64,000 nucleotides of DNA from Ignelater luminosus (taxonomy: Eukaryota > Arthropoda > Insecta > Coleoptera > Elateridae): the NCBI GenBank assembly GCA_011009095.1, contig VTPC01000956.1:62001-126000 (forward strand), read 5' to 3'. Shown in pieces: positions 12,601-24,323 of the stretch. Under the pieces are notes generated by a model. It did not search any database and was not told the DNA's origin. It saw only the letters and a program-made list of their open reading frames with translations. How positions within the stretch are numbered: the stretch's first letter is position 1; each line of letters begins with the position of its first letter. The translations under genes and the position numbers were made by a program.

Positions 12601-15600
12601 TCACTTGCAGCAGTTACCTGCTGTTTTGGCTCCTGTATCACCTTCTACAAGCCGTCTTCCTTGACCGCTTCCACCTGGACCCGTAGTTTGTTCGTTTTTG
12701 GGAAGTTTTTTCGCTAAACAAGAAAAAAAGCAAATTAGTTTCTGTTAAGTTCTATCAGTTGACCACTAGGAGCAGCATCAGATGTCATTTTTCTGTATGA
12801 CACATAAGTTAATCTAGAATGGTAGTATATGATTGAATTATAATTAATGCTTTTGTTTCTGCACCACCTTTGAGGTAGAATGCAAGGCGCATTTTCTTAC
12901 TTGGTTTTCCCAGTAGGCCTAATCCATATTATATAGCATGACATCAAAAACAACTTTTATAAGAGGTTCTATTTGTTATTCTGAACAACTCTCCCCAAGG
13001 GTCCTCTAATAAATTAAATTACGATTCTTCTTCGTCATCGTTTCTTCTTGGACTTCTTGCTGTTCATCGTCTTGCTCAAGCTCTTCATCAATGTTTATAT
13101 GATTGATGGGCATAACACACTTTACATAATGGTAATCATAAAAATAGTAACTCCAAAAAGTGCTGTTATTACTGACGAACCATAGCGAAATATAAAACAG
13201 TGCCAAGTGTAAAAGACTTTAATTCATTTCAGAATCCACGTTTCTTGGTGACAGTGTTCAGAATTATAAACAAAATTCCCTGTAAAAGTTTGCTGAATGT
13301 TTGTGATGTTACCCTGTATAACATGAATTAAGTCTACCAGGAAACCATGTAAACAAACGCGTTTTGCATTCTACCTCAAAGGTGATGCAGAAACAAATTC
13401 ATTGTACACATTTTATACCTTCTCTGTTTCATGAAAACAGTTGGTTATATGTGAAACATGTACAGAACCTTCTTTGTAGAGAATCTTGGGATCTACAATT
13501 TGTAAAAGTCTGACCAATGGAAACGAGATATTTGTGAAAAATCGTGTTTCGTGACTGTTGATGCCAAATAACTTGCACAATTAGGACGTTTCACACGTTG
13601 ATTAAAATGTCTAAATAAAGCTGTATACACAAATCCAGTTCAGTTGTATTTTTTTTATCCAGATTAACCCTAAGGTTACTGGTCTATTATTACAATTATA
13701 GCATTTACATTATGTATAATTTTGTTTCAATGACGATTTGCATTTATAAAGTCCCTAGTCCCTCGATAGTTAGTGCTGCTTCTAATGTCCAACTAATAGA
13801 AATGAGACTGAAAGAGGTAGTTTTTTTCATTTGTTATTGTATTACATTTTAAGATATCTAGATTTTCTCATTACTCTCAGTATTACAGGAATTCATGTAA
13901 AATCATAGTTTATTCTGTATATGTATACTTGGAACTAACTTTTTATACAAAATTGAGTAATTATAAAATAATGCTCAAGTTTTACAACCTCAGGTAGTAA
14001 AATTTACCTTGAACAATTCAAAAGTAATCGAGTATTGAAAGATAATTACCTTATTGTGAATCTATTATTGTGAATATTGAGAATTTAGTGTTGTAAATTA
14101 TCTAAAGAGGACTTTGACAGTAATGGCAATAAACGATATTGGTAGGTCACACTGACAATGTCAATTTTTGTGAAATTTGACAATACCCTAAACCCAATGA
14201 GAATTTAATAACTAGACTTGAGAACACAAGTAGAATAAAATTCTGTGCCTTAGGGATATAACATATATTAAGTCAATTTTTTTTTAAATTTTGGGACTGA
14301 TAATAACATCCTCGATCTCATAAAAATTTATCCAGAGAACTTGCTAAAAAGTAACAAGAAAATTCAATTTGTCAAGTTCAGAGTTAAATGGTGTTACCTG
14401 ACCATTTTTTTTGCTCTCCTGCAAAATTATGACTTGCCAACTTAACACAGGTTACTTCTGGGATACAGCATCCAAAGCAATGAAATTACTGTGACTCATA
14501 CAGGTGTTTTTGAGTTGGTAGGACATATTTCAATGGCAGATACACAGCTCAAGATTATGAAAAGAAGTCTGCTATAGTTTGTTTTTATTAATCATTAATT
14601 CTGAAATTTTTTTACGCATCCTATACAATAACATATTAGACCCATAGTTTTGTATTTGTATCAAAATCATTGGAAAATTGTGATGATTGTTTCATTTACT
14701 CAAACATATCTTTGGCTATTTAATCGAATTAGTTGATTTCTTGACTATAAAAAAAATGCTTTGAGAATAAATATCTTCACTTGTGATTAGAGAATCCAAT
14801 CCCAGGATCTCGCAAAAATAGTCAATGCGGGATCCCAGAATTTGAGATTTCGGGACAAATTTAGCAGTTTGGGATCCCGGGAATATAATTTTTACTGAAA
14901 ATTAATTATCTTCTTGTTTCACTTAACTAAAAAATTATTAGCCAGGCACCGAGATACTGAAGGCTGTAAGAACAGTTCATAGACATGTGACTAACCGCAA
15001 CCAAAATAAAATAGGAAAGAATTAACATTAATAATTACTGTTCTTTCGAGGTTTTATTTAATAATACTATAAGTATGTTAGTATGGAAATTAAGACAGAG
15101 TATGCAGAAATTAATATTTTGAAATATATAGTTATCCTTATAAACTAAGAGTATCTAGTGTGCCTCTCTGAATGTTATAAATTTTATCTATATAAAAAGG
15201 GAGCAAAAAACATGTTAATAGTAACGGAAATGAATCAGTCGGTGGTTTAGATGATACAGGCATCTTTGATGTTTCTTTGCTTTGCATATGTCGCTTGCAC
15301 TTTTATTATTGTTATTATTGTAACTTGATACCCATAACATTCTTTCATGTGTTTTTACAAAAATATGGCGTTTGTTAATACCGTGAGAGCAGCAAAAACC
15401 CAAAAAATGTATTTAATTCAATCAATACATTTCTATCTCTAGTTCACGAACGGCAGGGCCAATTCGAATTTTCTTTGATGTAAATGATTGAGAATTTTAT
15501 ACCCTTTAAAATGATATATCACACATGGGGTAGTACCATTTAAAATCTTATGGTGGGGAGGGTGGTTGGGGGGAGAATGGAAGTTTCCCAACTGATTAGA

Positions 15601-18600
15601 ACAGGTTATTAAATGTCTCCCTCCAAAACAAAATCGACGTTTCAGCGATTTTTGATAATTTTACTAATTAAAAAGTTATTCAAGGTGGAAGGTTTTAAAA
15701 TGATCACCCTGTATATTGTTTATTAATTATATTTAATTTTACCCTTATATTTATAAAAATAATAGAAGAAAAACACTTCAGGATCAATCCCGGGATCCTA
15801 AGATTGATATTATTAGTTATGGGATTAATACTGAGATCCTGGGAGTAGAAAATAAAGGTTCAGGATCTCGGAACTGAATCCTGATCCCGAAATTTGGATT
15901 CCCTGCTTGTGATAAAACAATGAGAAAAAAATTTTACATTTTAGCCACAGGATTTAGTATGAGAACTAGCAACGTTTTTATCACTTGATTTTATCAAACT
16001 TTTATATCCCTTTGTATAACTTGGCAGGCTTGCAGACGGTCTGGTTACCGGGAGTCATTGCGTTTACCTGTGAAAGCCACATGTATGCAGGTAAAAAAAT
16101 TTCAAAATTATATATTAGCATAACTTTTTTTATATCATTGTTTTAAGTAAACAATTCCTAATATTAATTCGTTATTCCCAGATGGTTTCATTGTTGTTAA
16201 CTTCATACCAGACCTTGATTTATAAATAAATAAAAAAGTCATTTTTAAGTAATTTTACCAAAGCTGAAATTTTAATATGTTATTTTTTGGCTATCACTTA
16301 AACTATAATTAATTTACCAGACCGATTTACTTTTACTTCTACGCTTACCAGCGGTTAGTGATGTGAGCTGGGTTATATGACACGGTCACGTCACAGTCAT
16401 ATTGGAAATGACCGTCATGTCATTTTACTTTGTGACATCAAAATGACAAAAACGTCAATTTTATGTAAAATTTGTCATATATCAAAATGACATGACTGTG
16501 AATTTCATTCTGACCATCAAAAACATGTCTAGACTAATGTGTCCCTGTGTACATATCAACTGCTTATTTGGCAGTTTTAATGTACTGATGGAGTTACAGT
16601 TTAACCTTCCTCTGTGTAGCATGTATTTAATATTACCGGTGTATTTATTAATTAAAAATGCCTAGAAAAAAAAGCGCTGCTTTTCGTTATTATAATTTAA
16701 TACCAAATTCCGTGAAAATAAAGACATATGAGTACAAGTTTTGTAAAAACAAGATGGCTATGCATGCAACTAGAATGGTGAATCATCTAGTGGCGTGTAA
16801 AAAGCATCCAGATATAATAAAAAAACGAAGTTAAAAAGAACAACGCCAACGGAACAATAAAAATTAAACTATTTTATCCTGCAGTTCAAGCGTTTCAACA
16901 GCTGCAACAGATTTACTATCACCAAGTTCTCAAAGTGTGGTAAATAAAAACTTATTGAATTCATCTTCGACACCAACATCAAAATCATCAGTCTTACTTT
17001 CCAAGTTTGTTGACTGCACCACTGCAGATGAAACAGACAAAATATGGAAATTACTGGCCATGACCATATATGCGACAGATTCACCCCTGAATGTGTCAGA
17101 AAATAAATATTGAATTAATTTTTTTAAGCAAATTAGACCTTCTTTACAACTGCCCTCACACCATAATTTATCATCGACACTATTGCAGAACATGTACAAT
17201 AATGTACAATTACAAGTACAAAACAGTCTAGCAAATGCTTATGTTGTTGGCATTCAATGTGATGGATGGTCTAATATAAGGAACAAGAGTATAATTAATT
17301 TATCATTACAACTCCACAACAAGTATTTTATAAGACAATATCAACTGAAGAACATCATCATAGGCGACAATATGTGGCAGAACAGATTGAAGCTGTATTT
17401 ACAGATATCAGTATTAATAAGGTTATTGCATGGTGCACAGATAATGCAGCAAACATGAAAAGTGTGGGATTTGCTTTGGGAAAAGTATACAGATAAACTA
17501 ATTTCTTTTAATGGGTATGCTGCTCACACGCTTAATTTATTAGTGAACAACATAACTAAGTTAAACACCACAGACATATTAATAAATTCTGAAAAAGCAA
17601 TTATAAAGGTTATTAAAAGTAAATCTGCATTTTTTAATTTACAAAGAGAAAAGCAAGAACCTAGATGAGCTTCAATTGTATTATCTTTCGAGAGCCTTCT
17701 AAAGAACAAAAACATATTAAAAGCATTGGCGATTAATGGCGAATATCAGAATTTGATAGAAAAGAGAAATAAAACCCATATATTGGATGACAATATATTT
17801 TGGAAAAGGATCGAAAGTTTCTTAAAAATTTTATAACCACTAAAGAAATGGACAACTCTTTTGGAATCAGATAAATGTAGAATAAATGAAGTAACGGAAG
17901 CATTTACTGAAATAGAAATAGTATTTAAAGAAGAGCTCTCATTATCAGATCTTTCAAGTAGCGAACAGGATAAAATGCTGGAAGCTGTGCAAGCCAGAAG
18001 AAAGATGTGTTTGAAACCTATTCACTTCTCCGCAAATATACTAGATCCTACACTGAAGGATAAAATTTAATTTAGCTAGAATTTTACAATCATTAATTCT
18101 TATTAATCAATTATAGGTAAGCATTTGTCTACGGGAGAAATAGCCCAGGGCTTACAGTACATACACAGTTTGGCAAAACACTTATCTAATGTTGATGAAA
18201 ATAAAGTGCTAGAAAACCTTGCTAATTTTAGAAGTAATTCTGGTTTTTGGGAAATGCAATTTGTCCAAGATTCTGCTATAAATCCAAATATATCACCTGT
18301 AACATTTTGGAAGGGAATTTGTACAGAATTCCCGCTCAGATTTGTGGCAGAAGAGGTACTTACCATACCAGCTACTTCTGCAGCCACAGAGAGAAGTTTC
18401 AGTTCTTATGGAAACATACATACAAAGAAAAGAAACTGTTGGTCGGTTCAACGTGCTGGAATGTTAACTTAACGTTAACCACAATTTAAAACTGTTTAGT
18501 GCAACTGCAAACAAGATAAAAATAGTAACAAACAACGACAAATCTTTGGACTTTTTTGGATACAAAGGAAACGATAAATTACTAGGGGATGCCACTGATA

Positions 18601-21600
18601 CCACTGAATCGACTGTGACTCTTGGATTAGGTACTGGCTTTTAATTTCTATTCTTTGTTTGCAACTTATTTTAACTACTGTTCTTGTTTTTCAGAAGAGA
18701 AATCCATGGCCACAAATCAATCTGAACCAGGTTTCTCGGGTTGATATTCACTAAGATGTGTCGATCAAAGTTCTAGCAGTGAAGATAGCAAACTTTACGA
18801 AGAGATGGATGCTGTATTATATGCTTCTGATGAACTGGAAGATGAGGATGATGTGGATAAAGATGAAGACATAGATTAAAAGTGTTGTTTTTTGGTTTTT
18901 TTCTGTTATAAAACCATTGTTTATATTTCTTAGTCGTTTTATTACTTAAATATATGAAAGATGCACACAAGTTATAAGTGACACAAAATGACCAAATATG
19001 ACAATAAATGACAGTTATATGACGGTCAGATGTCACGATTTTTAAATGACGGTCATTTTACATCACTAGATATGTTTTATCTTTGACAAAAATTCATCAG
19101 CACGGAATCCACGAGTATGACATGCTCTCTTCTTGCTCAGCATTCGACTGTCATGACATCTATTATAAAAATGCAAAGATATCATCTAACATAATCTTCT
19201 GTCATAGAATTCTGTAATTTTGTTTCCGAGCTAGTTTCCCACTTTTTGTAAGAGTTGGCTTGTTAATAACTATACATTGATGATGTATCCTGTGGTAAAA
19301 TGCAAAGGCAACTCCTCTTCTTAATTGAATGACAATTCCAAAACTGACAAAACCATTTAATATTTATCTAGTAGAATAACATAGATTTTTGTTCCTCTGT
19401 TCCAAGGCACCACTAGCAATGGGATTGAACGTTATAAAAAATTGCAAAATAAAAATAATAGGATTCTCAAATTCACAATAATGTAAAAAAATGTTGTCTT
19501 CATAAAACTGAAGTGATACCTAGGATACTTGAAAGATCTTAACAGTAAACAAAGAGTGGAGAATTTTGGAAAATTTTCAAAACACCTACATGTAACTGCC
19601 AATAAACTTTTACTTAAAATAGCTTTATACCGTGTATATAAAACATTTTCATATCAAGTGAGTTATGAAAACAAACTGATCTGTCTTATGATTAATTCAT
19701 TCTGATATTAGTTATACTGTATGCTTTTCTATTTGCCAATTCAAGGTCATGCTTTTTTGCCATGATGCCAAATTTAAATGATTGTCTTTGTCACACTGAC
19801 ATGTTGAATTTTAACAAATTATCATACAATTTAGGTACCCATATATTGTCATTACAGTTAATTTGACTGATGTATGTTTTTATGTTTATATCTAATTCTC
19901 ACAGTTTATTTGTAAATTGTTCCACATTAAACTAATAAGCTTTGAACTGTTGACACCATTAGTGACTACAACCTCACTTTCACATAACCTATTTTGGTGA
20001 CGTTTGTGACAATATTTGTAGCCAAATAGGTATCCATCTTTGTTTATTCTGAAGTCCCAATCGAAAAAGCAACATTTCCCTAATATGCTGTGACCTTGAA
20101 CTGGTGAATAGAATGATTGAACAATATAATTTATTTTTAGAACTTTATTTCCATATTTTGTTATAATTAAATTAAAATAAATCTAATTTAATTACGCATT
20201 TTGTCATAAAAATTAGTTTGCACATAACCTTGAAAAATTCACAACTAATACTCATGCCTACTTTCCACGTTGCAACTACTATCAGTACTGCCCTGCAAAG
20301 CAAAAACATAAAAATTATCAACACTAAGTTTAGGGTATTACTGGATTCTTTGCACTGAATTTTATTTGCATGCCGAGTAAGAAAGAAACTTTAGAAATAA
20401 ATGATGCAGACCAATTTTTAAAATACACTGAAGAAAGCCAAACACGTTTTACTTAATACCTCAAAACTATGATTTCCAGAGTTAGGGCCTTTTTGCTTTG
20501 CAGGGCATAGTAGTTATTAAGTGCACAATCTAAACTGCTAAAGACATATGTTTTCTTAACCATAGTTGACTCTGAAAAGACAAGTTTTTTTACATATGCA
20601 TATACATTATTATAAACATAGAATGTTGGCTATAAATTGTGTTTTGAATAGTGACAATTGCAATTTGTGTGTTTCTTGACTTATCAGAAACCAATAGAGA
20701 AAAGGTACTTTTAAATCAGAACTCGATAAAAAATAAAAGATTTGTAATTTGTTTAGAGCACTGTAAAATAATTTATTAAATGTTAATTAAATTTACTGAC
20801 AGCTACTGCAAGGATATCAGAAAAGTAATTGATAAATACACCGTTTTAATAAATACAAAAAAATATATCAAGGCAATATCTGAAGATAAATAACCACAAC
20901 CACCACATAAATACTATACTCCATATCAAAAAAGAATGTCTTATTTATACTCTGTTCAAATGCTTTAAAACCTAAATTCAAAATCCAGATACCCATGTTT
21001 TTCATTAGTTTTTATGTTTGTCAAGTCATATGTATTATTTGACAGTTGTCATTTTGAGGTTAACACTTGTCAGTAACAGAAGTCAATGGAATCACAACAA
21101 AATATATTTGTGGAAAGTTTTAAAGAAAATGTTAATGTGTTGATACAAACTTTTTATTTTTACTATCTAAATCTATTTTAATCTAAATTAATTGTTAACA
21201 TTAATATTTAACAAATACACAAAAAATTGACATGACAGCTTTCGAACCAATTGCCTCAGAACAAAGTCAGTGGTATAAACATACAAAGAGTGATTTTTCT
21301 CATATCAATATAAGCAACTAGAAAGCCCACTTGATTAATTTTAAAGCATTTGAACAGAATATACTTAATAGAAAAAATAAAATAATGAAGAGATTGAACT
21401 TATTTTCATATAAAAATAAAATAGCACTGGAGTTAGGGTCTTTGACTTTTTCGTGAAGAATTAATATTATTATGGATGAATGTGTTACTCATAAGTTCTA
21501 ACTTATTTGAATGTATAATTTAGAAATAAACCATGCGGTATGCATCCTTAAATTGAGAAACAAAGCAAAAGAAGTGAAAAGAAGTGTATCGATTGACATT

Positions 21601-23161
21601 GTTTCACTAATTATGACCACTATTCCTGTGGTTTATGCAAAACAGTACAAGGTAAAATGACATCAATTACTTGTTTGTACTTACAAATATTTGGAACCAG
21701 TTGAATTGTATTAGATTTCTAGGCTTATTAGCTTTTAGACTATACTATTTATCTCATCTAACCTTACTCATTATGATTATGATATAATTACTAGGTACTT
21801 TGAGATTAGATTATTTAAAATTATTATTGTATTTCATAAAATAATTTTGTTGTAATACATTATTGGTTTCTTACTTATTTTTCAATATGTATAATTTTGC
21901 ATAATTATAATTAGAAAATCTGTTCCAGTTAATACCGTTTATCATTTCAGATAACAAACATCAAGGTCTGAACTTTTATCAAAATAATAATTACAAATAA
22001 TAATGTCCACAAAAAGAAAATAAATAAAACGTTAGCAACCAAGGTAAGAGAAACTTCCAGATATACTTTGCATCATAACTTTTAATTAGGTAAAACAAAT
22101 GCATGTATTACTACAAATTCTTCTCTTTTTTTTTGTTGTTAAAAATGATAAAATTTACCTACTTGTTTAACCATCAATATAAATATTGTGATTTATATCT
22201 GGCAAAGTGAAAGTCTTAGTAATAATAATAATAATAATTGTTAATATGCAATGTAATTAATTATATAAAATAAATAATAAGCAATTTGGAGGTCTAATGA
22301 ATTACAAACATTTCAAACATAATAACACTACCATGAAAGCTAAGCTTCTACAGTAGTTCAATGTCCAATCAATACATATTAAGTTACATAATATACATTA
22401 GTATATTTACGTAAACTGCGTCAACGAATAGAAAGATCCAATTAATGTAAGACCCTTCAATTAATATTTTTTGCGTAGAATGATTTTAAGTTAACTTACT
22501 GTGATTGTATTCACTGTTAATAAACGTAACTGTAAAAAAAGGAAACATATTATCAAGTAATAATTACCTATTGCCAAAAATATATCGTTAACATTCATAG
22601 CAGTTTTAGCAGAGGTTTCCATAAAAAGTAGACCATTTTCATCGGCATATGCTTGTGCTTCTTCATATTCAACCATCCGTTTGTTTGCCAAATCCTGTTT
22701 GTTACCGGCAAGCGCAATTACAATATTTGGATTGGCCTGTCTTTGTAGTTCTTTTACCCATGTTTTTGCACGACCAAACGTGTCCTGATTCGTAATATCA
22801 TAAACAACAATCGCAGCTTGAGCACCTCTGTAGTACATTGGAGCTAAGCTGTGATACCTAAATAAATAAAACAAGTTTACATAACAAATTGTGGCTAAAA
22901 AAAAGGCAAAACAAACCTTTCCTGTCCAGCTGTATCCCATATCTCGAATTTAACAGTTGTATCATCTAGGCAAACAGTTTGTGTTAAAAAGGCAGCACCT
23001 ATAGTACTCTCCTGGTATTCGTGAAACTGTCCTTTCACAAACCGCAAAACTAAACTGGACTTTCCGACAGCTGATTCGCCCAACAGCACCAGCTTGAACT
23101 GACATATTCTTCCTTGCGTTGCACCGTTTGGTCTTTGGGCCGTTGACGTCCTATTTGCCAT
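12601..23161 (-). CDS. Rab5: Rab5 small GTPase, complete in three coding exons
   Basis: Master GTPase of early endosomes: its GTP form recruits effectors for endosome tethering, fusion and PI3P synthesis. Coding exons are 23161-22917, 22857-22568 and 12713-12601, joined at AG|G (Arg82) and G|CG (Ala179), giving 215 aa, the usual Rab5 length. Visible motifs are the P-loop GESAVGKSS (28-36), switch I ESTIGAAF (51-58), WDTAGQE (75-81), NKQD (134-137), ETSAK (162-166) and a C-terminal CCK. The last carries the two cysteines that are geranylgeranylated for membrane anchoring. The donor after exon 1 is GTTTGT and that after exon 2 is GTAATT; acceptors are TTTAG. A TACCGCAG acceptor 3 bp upstream of the ATG shows that a 5' UTR intron precedes it. 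The second coding intron is 9.85 kb and holds several transposons. No coding damage is visible. Confidence 0.97.
12852..13397. repeat. MITE-like inverted repeat, about 70-bp arms
   Basis: The left arm (12852-12921) begins TTTGTTTCTGCACCACCTTT and the right arm (13330-13397) is its imperfect reverse complement, sharing the block CACCTTTGAGGTAGAATGCA with one mismatch. The interior is non-coding. It lies in Rab5 intron 2. I could not see a clear target duplication, so the superfamily is unknown. Confidence 0.7.
13398..14787. other. Rab5 intron, no recognisable content
   Basis: Intronic AT-rich sequence between two transposon relics. I see no open frame with coding character, no obvious inverted repeat and no RNA gene. 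Confidence 0.5.
14788..15905. mobile_element. non-autonomous hAT element with 8-bp target duplication
   Basis: The ends are TAGAGAATCC and GGATTCCCTG, flanked on both sides by the identical 8-bp CTTGTGAT (14780-14787 and 15906-15913). An 8-bp duplication is diagnostic of hAT insertion. Subterminal regions are rich in GGATC/GATCC and CCCGGGAT repeats, as expected for transposase-binding clusters. No transposase frame is present in the 1118 bp. It lies in Rab5 intron 2. Confidence 0.88.
16356..19068. mobile_element. decayed full-length hAT element
   Basis: The element spans 2713 bp with inverted ends TAGTGATGT / ACATCACTA. Both subterminal regions are dense in ATGAC/GTCAT motifs in both orientations (16378-16505 and 18980-19050), a typical hAT arrangement of transposase-binding sites. 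The interior encodes a broken hAT transposase on the plus strand. I do not see a convincing 8-bp target duplication, so one flank may have drifted. Confidence 0.8.
16658..18473 (+). pseudogene. hAT transposase with BED-like N-terminus, inactivated
   Basis: The start is [13 protein letters not shown] at 16658. A BED-type region follows ([10 protein letters not shown] and HLVACKKHP), with one expected zinc ligand apparently lost. The central catalytic region is recognisable at 17183-17460 ([18 protein letters not shown] carries the first catalytic Asp) and at 17462-17668 ([11 protein letters not shown]). The hAT C-terminal dimerisation domain is at 18300-18430 ([19 protein letters not shown]). 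Several in-frame stops and frame changes (near 16832, 17113, 17457, 17666, 17835 and 18068) break it. An intact copy would be about 600-700 residues. The coding strand is opposite to that of host Rab5. Confidence 0.85.
19069..20273. other. Rab5 intron, nothing recognised
   Basis: AT-rich intronic sequence. I see no coding frame, repeat ends or RNA gene. Confidence 0.5.
20274..20515. repeat. short MITE with TIRs containing GCCCTGCAAAGC
   Basis: The left arm AACTACTAT plus GCCCTGCAAAGCAAAAA (20274-20306, with a 7-bp insertion in the copy) is matched by its reverse complement at 20490-20514. Total length is about 240 bp with no coding content. It lies in Rab5 intron 2. Confidence 0.7.
20516..22567. 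other. Rab5 intron up to the exon 2 donor
   Basis: AT-rich intronic sequence with an (AAT)n run at about 22219-22239. No exon is needed here: the Rab5 exon 2 to exon 3 junction completes the protein exactly. Confidence 0.5.
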
Positions 23162-24323
23162 TTTCTGCGGTAGGAAATAACATTGGTAGAAAAATCCTTA
23201 CTTAATTATGGAAAGTTTATAAATAAAAATTTTAAAAATAGATACAGTTTTAATAGTATAATATATAATATAAGATAATTAAAAGACGAGACGGAATATC
23301 AACAAAGAGCAAATTATCTCAAAGTTGAGGGGCGTAAATTTGTTTCATTCAGCGGTTCAAGGGCGCCCCAACTGGCTTAATCAGCTGACCATTTTGAGTG
23401 GTTTGTAGATTTTCCTCAAAAATCTCGTGGTGAGTATGAATAATCAACAGGTCAAACATGAAGGAATGACCAAGTAACATGATAAAGAATACAGTTAACT
23501 CGTATTATGACGCATCTGACAAGATAAAAAAACAGATTGCTTTGTATGTCTAACCTACCTTTACACAAAAGAATTCACTAGCAAATCGATTTCACGAAAT
23601 CTTCTTAAAATAACAGATTTTCCCAGACATATAACACGCCTAAACTAATTAATTATTATTATTTATCAGCACCAACTAACACACAGAACGTAAATTACAG
23701 GAATGGTACAACGATGACAGTTTGTAGAATTTTGACAGTTGTGCGAAGCAGTTCCGAAAACTTTGGACAATCCTAACACGTCTGCATATTAAATTGAAGA
23801 ATCCGTATGCTTGGACCTGATCAAGCGTATTTATCTTATGAATAAATTAATTTTCATTACTTACTGGGCTAAACTTCACATAAATTTCACTTATAAAAAC
23901 CCAGAAAAGTCAAAAACATGTAGATGTCTGTCGGACGCACTGCTGTCACCACCGTCACGAACCCGGAACTACAAAAAGCGCGCTATTTGAAAGATAATTT
24001 AATTTAACAAGAAAAGCAAACGCACTGAAAGTGTAACGGGTTAATAAATAAAAATAAATAGTCTATGAAGAGTCTAGTCCATTTTGGAGATCTTTTCCAT
24101 AATTTGCTAAATATTTCCGTATTCCATATCGTTAATAGTAAGAATAGTTTTAATTGATCTGAATGATTCATATGCAGGGTAGCCAATTTATCTTTTTCTT
24201 TACAGTTTTTTTGTATTTATAGGGTGAGCCAGAATAGAATATACAATTATGTGCATAAGAATATTTTAAAACTTCAAATTGACAATTTTAGTTTTTTTAG
24301 TTATTCTTCTTTATTTATTTAAC
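23162..24323. promoter_or_regulatory. head-to-head intergenic region of Rab5 and EFHB-like gene
   Basis: Rab5 reads left from 23161 and the EFHB-like gene reads right from 24324, so this 1.16 kb must contain both promoters and their 5' UTRs. An acceptor (CCGCAG) directly upstream of the Rab5 ATG shows a 5' UTR intron inside it. The more GC-rich patch at 23905-23990 is a plausible Rab5 promoter or first non-coding exon. I see no definite TATA box. Confidence 0.5.

Noticed and set aside
22895..22940. Open-frame extensions beyond the Rab5 exon ends
   Set aside because: They are intron read-through; Rab5 homology stops exactly at the GT and AG sites.
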